Assembly: GCF_014268745.2 (NCBI RefSeq)
Contig: NZ_JABWRB020000001.1
Span: 682,001-746,000, forward strand
DNA from: Pseudomonas zanjanensis
GTDB lineage: Bacteria > Pseudomonadota > Gammaproteobacteria > Pseudomonadales > Pseudomonadaceae
DNA length: 64,000 nt
Direction of reading: 5' to 3'
The notes under the pieces were generated by a model that had not been told where the DNA came from, did no database searches, and saw nothing but the letters and a program-made list of their open reading frames with translations. This document shows positions 50,045 to 58,493 of this stretch, one piece after another. Made by a program: the position numbers and the translations under genes. Positions within the stretch are counted from its first letter, which is position 1, and each line of letters begins with the position of its first letter.

Positions 50045-51061
50045 ATGAAAATATTTGTTTTGCTTTTGCTCAGCACCGGTGCCTCATTGGTATTAACCTG
50101 GATTTTACGCTCGTATGCCATTCATAAGAACATTATCGACATCCCGGGGGGGCGTAGTTCACACACCATACCCACCCCCCGGGGGGGCGGCTTGGCATTT
50201 GTCATTGTCTTTCTCTTGGCGCTGCCGCTACTTGCAGGCAACGGTTTTCTGTCTTGGTCCGCGGCGTGGGCGATGTTGGGAGCGGGTATCGGGGTCGCCG
50301 TTCTCGGCTTTCTGGACGACCACGGTCACATAGCAGCTCGCTGGAGGTTGCTTGGCCATTTCTCAGCTGCAATTTGGGCGTTATGTTGGCTAAGTGGTCT
50401 GCCCACGATTAACTTGTTTGGTCATGAGTTTGCGTTGGGTTGGTTTGGACACGTACTGGCGGTCGTTTATTTGGTGTGGATGCTCAATCTCTATAACTTC
50501 ATGGATGGTATCGATGGTATCGCTAGCGTGGAGGCGATATGCGTTTGCCTCGGCGCATGTGTCATTTACTGGTTGGGTGGATTTAACGGCCTTATCGTGG
50601 CGCCGCTGATGTTGGCGATGGTAGTCGTGGGGTTTCTTTACTGGAATTTCCCCCCTGCACGTATCTTCATGGGCGATGCGGGCAGTGGGTTCCTAGGGAT
50701 CATCCTTGGGCTGCTTTCCTTGCAAGCCGCTTGGGTTTCTCCGAAGCTTCTATGGGTGTGGCTGATTTTACTCGGTGTCTTTATCGTGGATGCTACCGTC
50801 ACCCTTATGAGGCGCCTTCTGCGGGGCGACAAGGTATACGAAGCTCATCGCAGCCATGCCTATCAGTTCGCCTCACGCCAGTACGGGCGTCATTTACCAG
50901 TGACGCTCGCCGTCGGTGCCATTAATCTATTCTGGCTCCTACCCCTGGCCGCTTGTGTCGTATGGTGGAATGTCGATGGAGGGTTAGCGCTGACGGTGGC
51001 TTATGCGCCGCTGGTGTTCCTGGCTGTTAGATTTCATGCCGGGGAGCTCGAGAAGGTATGA
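50045..51061 (+). CDS. wbpL: Undecaprenyl-phosphate HexNAc-1-P transferase, WbpL/WecA family (338 aa)
   Basis: This polytopic enzyme has about ten membrane helices and the polyprenol-phosphate transferase motifs: 'HTIPTPRGGG' near residue 40, 'LDD' in 'GFLDDHGH', 'LYNFMDGIDGIAS' (NxxDxxD), 'IFMGDAGSGFLG' and the basic loop 'YEAHRSHAYQ'. WbpL starts O-antigen synthesis by loading a QuiNAc- or FucNAc-type sugar phosphate on undecaprenyl phosphate. It sits directly before wbpM, the conserved order. The poly-G/C stretch at 50144-50186 codes for the PGG and PRGGG segments. Confidence 0.93.
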   Translation: MKIFVLLLLSTGASLVLTWILRSYAIHKNIIDIPGGRSSHTIPTPRGGGLAFVIVFLLALPLLAGNGFLSWSAAWAMLGAGIGVAVLGFLDDHGHIAARWRLLGHFSAAIWALCWLSGLPTINLFGHEFALGWFGHVLAVVYLVWMLNLYNFMDGIDGIASVEAICVCLGACVIYWLGGFNGLIVAPLMLAMVVVGFLYWNFPPARIFMGDAGSGFLGIILGLLSLQAAWVSPKLLWVWLILLGVFIVDATVTLMRRLLRGDKVYEAHRSHAYQFASRQYGRHLPVTLAVGAINLFWLLPLAACVVWWNVDGGLALTVAYAPLVFLAVRFHAGELEKV

Positions 51062-51175
51062 CGCCAGACTGATGGATGGTTTTTTCTGTTTGGCAATTGT
51101 CCAATGGACAACGGATTCACAACGTACTTCAGTAATGGATGCATTAGAGCCCGGTCAGGGTGCGTGAAGGTAGTT

Positions 51176-53170
51176 ATGGATAAAGTAAGAACAGCGTTGC
51201 TGGGGCTGCCCAGACGTCATAAGCGGGCAATCCAGGTGACCACGGATGTGGTTTTAGTCTGGGCCGCGCTCTGGTTGGCTTTTGTCGTCCGGTTAGGTAT
51301 TGACGTATGGGCGACCCCCATCGAGACCCATCTCTGGCTTTTTGCGTCTGCCCCGGTGATCGCGATTCCAATTTTCATTCGCTTCGGAATGTACCGCGCG
51401 GTGATGCGCTATTTCGGCAATGATGCGTTGATTACCATCTGCAAGGCCGTCAGTCTTTCGGCATTGCTATTAGCGCTTGTGGTGTATTGGTACAGCAACC
51501 ATACGACCTTGGTACCGCGATCTATCATTTTCAATTTCTGGTGGCTGAGCCTCATCATGCTTGGAGGCCTGCGCTTGATGATGCGGCAATATTTTCTGGG
51601 TGATTGGTTCTCCGCAGCCCAGCATGTGCCATTTGCGAATCGCGATGATGGCCTGCCCAAGGTTGCGATTTACGGTGCGGGTGCGGCGGGCAACCAGCTC
51701 GTCGCCGCACTGCGTATGGGGAGGGTGATGAGGCCTGTCGCATTTATTGATGATGATCGGAGTATCGCTGACCGGGTTATCGCCGGATTGCAAGTTTATC
51801 AGCCCAAACATATCCAGAAGATGATTGACGCGACCGGCGCGCAGGAAATCCTGTTGGCCGTTCCTTCTTCGTCACGCGGTCGTCGTAGGGAAATCCTGAC
51901 ATTGCTGGAGGGGTTCCCGTTACACGTTCGCAGTGTTCCGGGATTCATGGATCTGGCAAGCGGCCGGGTCAAGGTGGATGACATCCAAGAGGTGGACATC
52001 GCGGATTTACTTGGGCGTGATTCCGTACCGGCCCAGGCTGATCTGTTGGAGCATTGTATAGCAGGGCAATCGGTATTGGTGACCGGTGCCGGCGGGTCAA
52101 TCGGCTCTGAATTGTGCCGCCAAATCCTGGCCCTTCAACCCACTACACTGTTGCTTTATGAGCATAGCGAATTCAATCTTTATAGCATTTTGTCTGAACT
52201 TGAACCCCGAATAGCCCGGGAGTCCTTGTCTGTAAGGGTGTTGCCGATTCTAGGATCGGTACGGGATGAGAACAAATTGCTGGACGTGATGAAGACTTGG
52301 AGCGTCAACACGGTCTATCACGCTGCGGCTTACAAGCATGTGCCCATGGTAGAGCATAATATTGCGGAAGGCGTTCTGAACAACGTAATCGGAACGCTTA
52401 ATACCGCGCAGGCCGCATTGCAGGCTGGCGTGTCAAATTTTGTGCTTATTTCTACTGACAAGGCAGTTCGACCCACCAATGTGATGGGCAGTACGAAGCG
52501 ACTCGCGGAGCTGACTTTACAAGCCCTCAGTCGAGAGCTGGCCCCCGTATTATTTGGCGACAGGGCAAACGTCTCACGGGTCAATAAGACCCGCTTCACT
52601 ATGGTTCGATTCGGTAACGTACTGGGCTCTTCCGGTTCAGTAATTCCCCTGTTTCACAAACAGATCAAATCGGGGGGGCCTCTGACCGTTACGCACCCCA
52701 AGATCACGCGCTATTTCATGACAATCCCTGAAGCCGCTCAGTTGGTAATCCAAGCGGGCTCCATGGGGTTGGGTGGGGACGTATTTGTTTTAGATATGGG
52801 CGAGCCGGTAAAAATCATCGAGCTAGCAGAAAAAATGATCCACCTGTCAGGTCTAAGTGTCCGCTCTGAAAAAAATCCCCATGGGGACATTTCGATAGAA
52901 TTCACTGGCCTTCGTCCTGGAGAGAAGCTCTACGAAGAGCTGCTGATCGGCAACAACGTTGTCGCGACTCAACACCCTATGATCATGAGCGCCAATGAGG
53001 ATCACCTGCCTTGGGAGCTGCTGAAGGCCAGCTTGACCGAGCTGCTCGCTGCCATTGACCGTGATGATTACGCCAGGGTTCGACAGTTGCTTAGGGATAC
53101 GGTGAGTGGATATGCCCCGGATGGCGAGATTGTCGATTGGATTTATCAACAGCGTCGCCTTGAGCCTTAA
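51176..53170 (+). CDS. wbpM: UDP-GlcNAc 4,6-dehydratase WbpM (664 aa), intact copy
   Basis: The N-terminal four-helix membrane domain (about 20-150) is followed by a CoA-binding-like Rossmann region ('VAIYGAGAAGNQLVAALRMG') and a C-terminal SDR catalytic domain with 'VLVTGAGGSIGSELCRQIL', 'HAAAYKHVPMVEHN' and 'STDKAVRPTNVMGSTKRLAE'. The Met-x3-Lys pair replaces the usual Tyr-x3-Lys, as known for WbpM. It makes the 4-keto-6-deoxy intermediate for QuiNAc/FucNAc-type sugars. ATG at 51176 (GAAGG box) gives the family length. A decayed second copy lies at 61936-62226. Confidence 0.94.
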   Translation: MDKVRTALLGLPRRHKRAIQVTTDVVLVWAALWLAFVVRLGIDVWATPIETHLWLFASAPVIAIPIFIRFGMYRAVMRYFGNDALITICKAVSLSALLLALVVYWYSNHTTLVPRSIIFNFWWLSLIMLGGLRLMMRQYFLGDWFSAAQHVPFANRDDGLPKVAIYGAGAAGNQLVAALRMGRVMRPVAFIDDDRSIADRVIAGLQVYQPKHIQKMIDATGAQEILLAVPSSSRGRRREILTLLEGFPLHVRSVPGFMDLASGRVKVDDIQEVDIADLLGRDSVPAQADLLEHCIAGQSVLVTGAGGSIGSELCRQILALQPTTLLLYEHSEFNLYSILSELEPRIARESLSVRVLPILGSVRDENKLLDVMKTWSVNTVYHAAAYKHVPMVEHNIAEGVLNNVIGTLNTAQAALQAGVSNFVLISTDKAVRPTNVMGSTKRLAELTLQALSRELAPVLFGDRANVSRVNKTRFTMVRFGNVLGSSGSVIPLFHKQIKSGGPLTVTHPKITRYFMTIPEAAQLVIQAGSMGLGGDVFVLDMGEPVKIIELAEKMIHLSGLSVRSEKNPHGDISIEFTGLRPGEKLYEELLIGNNVVATQHPMIMSANEDHLPWELLKASLTELLAAIDRDDYARVRQLLRDTVSGYAPDGEIVDWIYQQRRLEP

Positions 53171-53301
53171 CATATCTGACATGTTGTAACGTGCAGGTTT
53201 TTGACAGCCTTTCACCATCGCTAATATTTGAGAAGCAGCTTCGGAAAGCTGCTTTCTCTTAACGATGTCATGGAGCGTCATCAATGCTTAGAGGAAACTA
53301 G
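53171..53301 (+). pseudogene. Copy of the wbpM-comEA junction with a comEA 5' stub
   Basis: This segment matches 62227-62345: both follow a wbpM 3' end, share TTTTTGACAGC, a GCAGCTTCGG stem-loop, and a perfect 27-base block (53255-53281 = 62312-62338). In the right-hand copy the intact comEA starts 2 bases after this block; here an ATG at the same spacing opens a five-codon frame (MLRGN, stop at 53299-53301) resembling the comEA start (MRTGY). After that, similarity is lost. The stem at 53233-53254 (AAGCAGCTT/AAGCTGCTT) with TCTCTT is a plausible wbpM terminator. Confidence 0.8.
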
Positions 53302-53760
53302 TAGGTAGGCGCCGTTGTAATTTATGAAGCCCACTTCTAGGCCTACTGCGTTGAGCAATGCTCCAGCCCTTCCTTCAGGTTAGACAGAGCCGGTACGTTC
53401 AGTCCTATAGTATTTTGTGCAGGCCCAAAGCGGTCGTTTGAGGTGGTTTGATCCGGCCTCGCCATGCCGTGGGCTGACCGCAGATCGACTTTTTCAAGAA
53501 TCATTCCAATTATCAAGCCCGGCCTGGCCTCCGAACGGTGCAAGGATTTTGCGCACACAGCGATCCGTGTCTGGAGAAAATCGTAGATACCATCCTTCAG
53601 ATGGACAGTTTCCGCATAAAAAGGCACGATGTGTCGTTGACTGAGCGCGTATTGAGAGCTTCTGGCATACTCTAGGCCGGAAATCATCAAGCGATTTGCA
53701 GTTTGTATTGTGTACTGTTTTGCTTGATAAATAAGTTTGTAGTAAATACAAGGATTGACT
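53302..53760. other. Unassigned 460-base region between the junction copy and wzx
   Basis: No gene is called with confidence. A minus-strand frame stays open from 53789 to 53343 (148 codons, with 'HIVPFYAETVHLKDGIYDFL' and 'MARPDQTTSNDRFGPAQN'); it lacks a ribosome site and a recognised domain, and its 5' end runs into wzx. A plus-strand 75-codon frame (53417-53644) is also open. Base composition is nearer the core genome than that of the following wzx, so this could be debris of a resident gene. The last 60 bases are AT-rich and may hold the wzx promoter. Confidence 0.4.
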
Positions 53761-55221
53761 TTGAAGACAAAAGCAATAAGTACGGCCAATGAAAAAAGTA
53801 GAAGTGGTTTTTTTTGGTTGTTATTGGGGACCGCTGGTCAAAACGCCGTACAGCTCATTTCAATTCTCATTCTAGCTCGAATCCTGACGCCAGCAGAATT
53901 TGGGGTCGTTGGCATTGGTGCCGCCATCATTGCGTTTTTGAGGATTTTTTCTGAGGTCGGAGTAGGGCCTGCTCTGGTTCAAAAAGAAGAAATATCCTCG
54001 GTGGACATCAAAACAGCCAATTCGATGTCTTTGCTATTGGGCGTCATTCTGGCCATCTCTTTATATTTTTCAGCTGAAAGTTTTTCACTTTTTTTTAGTA
54101 TGCCGGAGCTGACGGAAGTATTGAGAACACTGGCCTTGATGCTGCCTGTCATTTCATATTCTGTGGTAGGGCAATCGTTGCTTCAACGACGCTTCGAATT
54201 TAAGAAGTTGTCGAGTGTTACGTTTTCAAGTTATCTGGTTGCTTACGGCGGCGTTTCGGTTTACATGGCGCTGCATGGATATGGCATGTGGTCCTTGGTT
54301 GCTGCATTCTGGATTCAGTCGATAATTTTTCTGATATTGATACTGATACTGTGCAGGGATGCCGCGAAGGTCGGTTTTAGCTACCCCAGCGCCAAGGGGA
54401 TGCTGGACTTCGGCGTAGGCTACTCGATGGCCCGGCTCTGTAACTATGCCGCAGGCCAGGGGGATAACCTCGTTGTAGGTAAGCTCCTCGGCGCCGAGTC
54501 GGTTGGGCTCTATGGGCGGGCCTATCAAATCATGTCCATGCCCGCGATCTTATTTGGCAGCGTAGTGGATAAGGTGTTTTTTCCACTGATGGCAAAAATG
54601 CAGAATAATAATGAGGCGCTCGAAAGGCTATACCTCTCTTCGATTTATTTTTCATTGCTTATATTTGTATATCTGAGCGGTTATATCTACATTTTTTCCG
54701 ATCAACTGATAGGTGCTCTCTTCGGTGATGGATGGGGTGAGGTAGCAAAACTGATAGAGGTTATGTCAATCGGTTTGTATTTCAGAATCGGCTATAAATT
54801 TAGCGATTGCTTAACGATGGCGGTTGGGAAAGTCTATGCCCGTGCGGGTATTCAATTCCTTTACGCTCTCTCTGTTGTGGTACTCGTGGTGTTGGGAAGT
54901 GGGTGGGGATTGATAGGCGCCTCGATAGGTGTGGTGGTGGCGATAGTTCTCAATTATCTGATGATGATGATGCTTGTCTGGAGAATATTGAACTTTAACG
55001 TGGGCGTAGTATTCCTTCGTCACCTCAAAGTGCTTGGTTTGTTTTCAATCTCGCTTCTGATTTTCCTGTTTTTAAATCGGTTGATTGATATTAAAAGTCC
55101 GCTCTTGGGGTTCGTTGTGTCCAGTCTGATTTATGCCGCTTCATTCGGAGTGGTGTTGGTCGTATTTGCAAGGTACCTGAAAGACGAGTTTGGAGTTCTC
55201 AAGCTTGTTGCCAAGCGATGA
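53761..55221 (+). CDS. wzx: O-antigen flippase, MOP/PST family (486 aa)
   Basis: About twelve membrane helices; the start 'SRSGFFWLLLGTAGQNAVQL' followed by 'ILARILTPAEFGVVGIGAAI' is the classic polysaccharide-transporter (Wzx/WzxC-like) N terminus. It should flip the finished undecaprenyl-PP-linked O-unit to the periplasm. Start choice: a TTG at 53755 abuts an AAGGA box, so the second TTG at 53761, 6 bases from the box, is preferred. Codons are AT-richer than the core genome, consistent with transfer. wzy follows after 9 bases. Confidence 0.88.
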   Translation: MKTKAISTANEKSRSGFFWLLLGTAGQNAVQLISILILARILTPAEFGVVGIGAAIIAFLRIFSEVGVGPALVQKEEISSVDIKTANSMSLLLGVILAISLYFSAESFSLFFSMPELTEVLRTLALMLPVISYSVVGQSLLQRRFEFKKLSSVTFSSYLVAYGGVSVYMALHGYGMWSLVAAFWIQSIIFLILILILCRDAAKVGFSYPSAKGMLDFGVGYSMARLCNYAAGQGDNLVVGKLLGAESVGLYGRAYQIMSMPAILFGSVVDKVFFPLMAKMQNNNEALERLYLSSIYFSLLIFVYLSGYIYIFSDQLIGALFGDGWGEVAKLIEVMSIGLYFRIGYKFSDCLTMAVGKVYARAGIQFLYALSVVVLVVLGSGWGLIGASIGVVVAIVLNYLMMMMLVWRILNFNVGVVFLRHLKVLGLFSISLLIFLFLNRLIDIKSPLLGFVVSSLIYAASFGVVLVVFARYLKDEFGVLKLVAKR

Positions 55222-55230
55222 ACGTGGTGA

Positions 55231-56574
55231 ATGATGAATAGTTTATTTTCGAAATTGCAAGTGTTTCTGTTTGGCATTTTCATGCTTTGTCTCATCGGTG
55301 TGATTGACTCTATTCCGGTCATAGTCACGTTGGTGTATTTTTATACAGGGATAATCGTTTTCCTTTACGCAAAAAAAGGCGTGGCGGATCCAAGGGTATT
55401 TCCTTTGGCCTTTATGTCCGTGTATTTTACGTTTTTCCCGTTGCGTGCTTATTTGTATGGCTCGGAAAATCTACCATTCGATGAGGGCGTTTTGATCCTC
55501 AGTTTGCGGTTGCAATTTATCGCAATGCTGGTTTTTGTTGCGGTCTCAAATTTGTTGGTTAGTAACGTGCGACAAGTAGGGATTTCAACATTCTGTTCTC
55601 AACAGGTTCGTAGTACGTCTTCGGAACGGCTGTTGTTCGTCTTTATGCTGCCCTTTGTTTTTTATTCATTGGTCATCATCCTGACTTCGGAAGCGACGTC
55701 AAAGCGCGAAGTGCTGGACAGTTTTTCTTCTGTAAAAACAATCAGTGACTTTTCGATATTGATACTTACTGTTCTTGTGTTTCTGCGCGCGGCAAGAATA
55801 GGACGCTTTTTTTACAAAGATTTGTTCTTGATGCTTTATTTGGTGTTCTGCGTGTTCTATGTGTTGTTGACTGGAGAACGCGACAGTCTGTTCAAGTTAT
55901 TATTCGGTTTTATGATCATATATTATGACCGGCGTGGGAATTTTAATTTTCTGAAAATGATCGCTATCTTTGGTGCGCTTTTGTTTGTTGTTCCAGTGTC
56001 CCAGTATTTTAAAAGCGTTTTACTGTCGGGTACGGTAAATTTTGATCGCTTTGGTGGAGATTTGATTCTGTATAGCGAATTCATGTCTTCTTCGCGTAAT
56101 TTCTATTCCCTATTGGTTTTCGATGCTGGCCAAAATATTTCATTCCTGCTCAGTGACGTGGTGCGTGCCTTTGTACCGACCGCATTGCTGGGTGATTACG
56201 GTATGCAAAGTACCGTCGCTTGGTTTGATCGTGTGTTTAGGCCTGAGCACGGGTTTGATGGCACGTCAGGTTGGGGCTTTACAATAGTGGGATTTGGTTA
56301 CATAGTCGGCGGTCTGGCGGGTATTGTTCTGATAATGACGTTTTATGCATGGCTGCTCGCATTTCTTTATAATCGCCGATGGCGCTCACTTTACTGGTAT
56401 GCGTTTTATATCCTCGCGCTTGCAGCCTTTGTATACGCGCTGCGGGCAGATCTGGCCAACTTGCTATCTCAGGTTTTCAAAATATCCGGGCTGTGTGTTC
56501 TGTTTGTTTTTATGGCGCATTATTTGTTAAGGCGGCCTTCTGGAAGCGGTGATCTTAATAAGGGGGAATTATGA
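55231..56574 (+). CDS. wzy: O-antigen polymerase candidate Wzy (447 aa)
   Basis: This very hydrophobic protein has 10-12 predicted helices and a larger central periplasmic loop ('[20 protein letters not shown]' region). Wzy proteins share little sequence; the call rests on topology, the '[15 protein letters not shown]' segment seen in oligosaccharide repeat-unit polymerases, and position between wzx and an acetyltransferase. It would join O-units in the periplasm. Low GC and many A/T-ending codons. Its stop overlaps the next start as ATGA. Confidence 0.78.
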   Translation: MMNSLFSKLQVFLFGIFMLCLIGVIDSIPVIVTLVYFYTGIIVFLYAKKGVADPRVFPLAFMSVYFTFFPLRAYLYGSENLPFDEGVLILSLRLQFIAMLVFVAVSNLLVSNVRQVGISTFCSQQVRSTSSERLLFVFMLPFVFYSLVIILTSEATSKREVLDSFSSVKTISDFSILILTVLVFLRAARIGRFFYKDLFLMLYLVFCVFYVLLTGERDSLFKLLFGFMIIYYDRRGNFNFLKMIAIFGALLFVVPVSQYFKSVLLSGTVNFDRFGGDLILYSEFMSSSRNFYSLLVFDAGQNISFLLSDVVRAFVPTALLGDYGMQSTVAWFDRVFRPEHGFDGTSGWGFTIVGFGYIVGGLAGIVLIMTFYAWLLAFLYNRRWRSLYWYAFYILALAAFVYALRADLANLLSQVFKISGLCVLFVFMAHYLLRRPSGSGDLNKGEL

Positions 56575-57140
56575 ACGGTAGAATGCTTTTCAAGTATTTC
56601 TCTTTCTTGATTTGGGTTGTTTCAGCTTGCTTTAAGATGCTGCCCTCATTCGTCGCCTGGTTTTTGTGGGATCTCGTCTCACCCTTTGGTGGTAAGGTCG
56701 CGGTTTTGCTGCGGTATTGTATTGTTTCAGGTCGTGCCAAGCACTTTGGGAAAAATATCTATTTTGGAAAGACAGTAGTTCTGAAAAATCCCGCAGAGTT
56801 TTCAGTGGGTAATAACGTTTCGATACATGATTCCTGCTATTTGGATGCTATTGGTGGATTGAAGATAGGGGCTGATGTGTCCATCGCGCATCAAACGTCT
56901 ATCATTACGTTCAATCACACTTGGTCGGATATGAGTCAGCCTATAAAATATAACCCGATAGAAAAAGCCCCCGTCATCATTGAAGATGACGTTTGGATCG
57001 GCTGCGGCGTGCGTATCCTGCCCGGCGTTGTCATTGGCAAACGCTCCATCATTGCAGCGGGTTCCGTTGTCACAAACGATGTGCCCCCCGGCGTCATAGT
57101 TGCGGGAGTGCCGGCGAAAATTATCAAGAGTATCGTATGA
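56571..57140 (+). CDS. Left-handed beta-helix O-acetyltransferase, WbbJ/LbH type (189 aa)
   Basis: An N-terminal hydrophobic stretch (about 7-37) is followed by hexapeptide repeats ('[20 protein letters not shown]', '[20 protein letters not shown]', '[20 protein letters not shown]') and the usual end 'GVPAKII'. The catalytic His probably lies in 'ITFNHTWSD'. It should transfer an acetyl group to a sugar of the O-unit or its precursor in the cytosol. It overlaps both neighbours by ATGA junctions, so wzy, this gene and the next GT are translationally coupled. Confidence 0.88.
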   Translation: MNGRMLFKYFSFLIWVVSACFKMLPSFVAWFLWDLVSPFGGKVAVLLRYCIVSGRAKHFGKNIYFGKTVVLKNPAEFSVGNNVSIHDSCYLDAIGGLKIGADVSIAHQTSIITFNHTWSDMSQPIKYNPIEKAPVIIEDDVWIGCGVRILPGVVIGKRSIIAAGSVVTNDVPPGVIVAGVPAKIIKSIV

Positions 57141-58342
57141 AGCGCGTGTTGTTTGTTCATGACCATATTTTCAAATACCGTGGTAATGCGTATTACTCCG
57201 GGGGAGGGCTGCCTGCTGCCATATGGCCCCGCTACCTGCAGGTTTTTCCTTCACTTACCGTCGTTGGACGGGATGGTGGAACTCTTATCGAAGGGGAAGA
57301 AGGGTATACCCTGTCTTCCGCAAGTGGAGTCGATTTTTGCTTGCTTCCTGGTATTTCAAATTTAAAGAGTTTGCTTTTAGGCCATGCTGGTGTGGAGGCC
57401 GTTTGCCGATCTCTGGTGGCTGACTCCGAAGGCGTGATCGCACGTCTTCCAAGTCGACTGGGTCACTTGTTTGTTAAAGAGGCTAAAAGACAAGGAAAAC
57501 CCTACGCAGTGGAGGTGGTGGGATGCGCATGGGGTTCGTTGTGGGACCATGGTAGTTGGAAAGGAAAGTTTCTGGCGCCGATAGAAGCTCTGAAAACTCG
57601 GCAGGCGGTAGCTTCGGCGCCGTTTGCTCTATATGTCACAGAGAAATTTCTACAAAAACGCTACCCATGCAAAGGAGGGGTCACTACTTTTTGTTCCAAT
57701 GTGAACATTCAGCCTGTTGCTGATGAGGTGTTGTTTGCCCGACAACGCCGTATTGAATCACATAAAACAAAAGTTGTTATCGGCTTAATCGGAAATTACT
57801 CATCCAAATACAAAGGGATTGATGTGGCCATTCGCGCAATGGCGTTGGCAGATGAAAAGCTTCCTGAATGGGAATTTCAGGTAGTCGGTTCAGGCGATGC
57901 GAGCGCCTATATCGATTTGGCTCATAAGCTCGGCGTGGATGAAAAGGTCAAGTTTGTCGGTACGAAACCTTCGGGCAGCGCGATATACGAATGGCTTGAT
58001 ACTGTCGATTTGTATCTGCAGCCTAGTTTTCAGGAAGGGTTGCCTCGCGCTTTGGTCGAAGCCATGAGTCGCGGTTGTCCGGCCGTTGCTACTTCAATAG
58101 CAGGTATACCCGAGTTGTTAAAGGATTCCGAGATGATCGCGGCGGGTGACCACGCGACGCTGTCGAGCAAGATTCTTGCATTGCTTCAGGATAACGAAGC
58201 GATGTTACGTTTGGCGCGGGAAAATTTCGAAAGAGCCCAGTCATACTACCAACCGGTATTGGATACCCGACGTACGACCTTCTGGTCTTCTTTCGGGCAA
58301 TACATCGGGTCCAATCGTAACCGACCCATAAACCGCACCTAG
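57137..58342 (+). CDS. Glycosyltransferase family 4, second of the locus (401 aa)
   Basis: This GT-B enzyme starts [16 protein letters not shown]. The donor domain has '[20 protein letters not shown]' and the ExxxxxxxE motif in '[19 protein letters not shown]'. It would add another sugar to the O-unit; donor and linkage cannot be read. With WbpL and the GT4 at 47.9 kb it makes three sugar-adding steps, so a trisaccharide unit is the minimal expectation. It starts inside the acetyltransferase gene (ATGA) and is the last gene of that coupled run. Confidence 0.88.
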   Translation: MKRVLFVHDHIFKYRGNAYYSGGGLPAAIWPRYLQVFPSLTVVGRDGGTLIEGEEGYTLSSASGVDFCLLPGISNLKSLLLGHAGVEAVCRSLVADSEGVIARLPSRLGHLFVKEAKRQGKPYAVEVVGCAWGSLWDHGSWKGKFLAPIEALKTRQAVASAPFALYVTEKFLQKRYPCKGGVTTFCSNVNIQPVADEVLFARQRRIESHKTKVVIGLIGNYSSKYKGIDVAIRAMALADEKLPEWEFQVVGSGDASAYIDLAHKLGVDEKVKFVGTKPSGSAIYEWLDTVDLYLQPSFQEGLPRALVEAMSRGCPAVATSIAGIPELLKDSEMIAAGDHATLSSKILALLQDNEAMLRLARENFERAQSYYQPVLDTRRTTFWSSFGQYIGSNRNRPINRT

Positions 58343-58433
58343 AGAGCGCGCTTGCCGTGGAGCCGAGGCTTGCAGTTCCACGACGACAAGGCATCGTAAT
58401 TTTGACCGAGGATGCCTGTGGCGGGCGCTCCAG

Positions 58434-58452
58434 TGCGTGGCGCAGCCACGCA
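58434..58452. terminator. Hairpin between convergent GT4 and acyltransferase genes
   Basis: TGCGTGGC and GCCACGCA form a perfect 8-base stem with a GCA loop. There is no T tract on either side (ATAAG follows), so termination is uncertain, but it is the only strong stem in the 151-base convergent gap. Confidence 0.35.
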
Positions 58453-58493
58453 TAAGACTCTGCAATTGCACCTATCTGTCACAGCGACTCTCA

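Noticed and set aside
50144..50186. Poly-G/C runs in wbpL as a phase-variable tract
   Set aside because: The runs are only six to seven bases, encode the conserved PGG and PRGGG residues, and the gene is in frame; slippage is possible but not supported.
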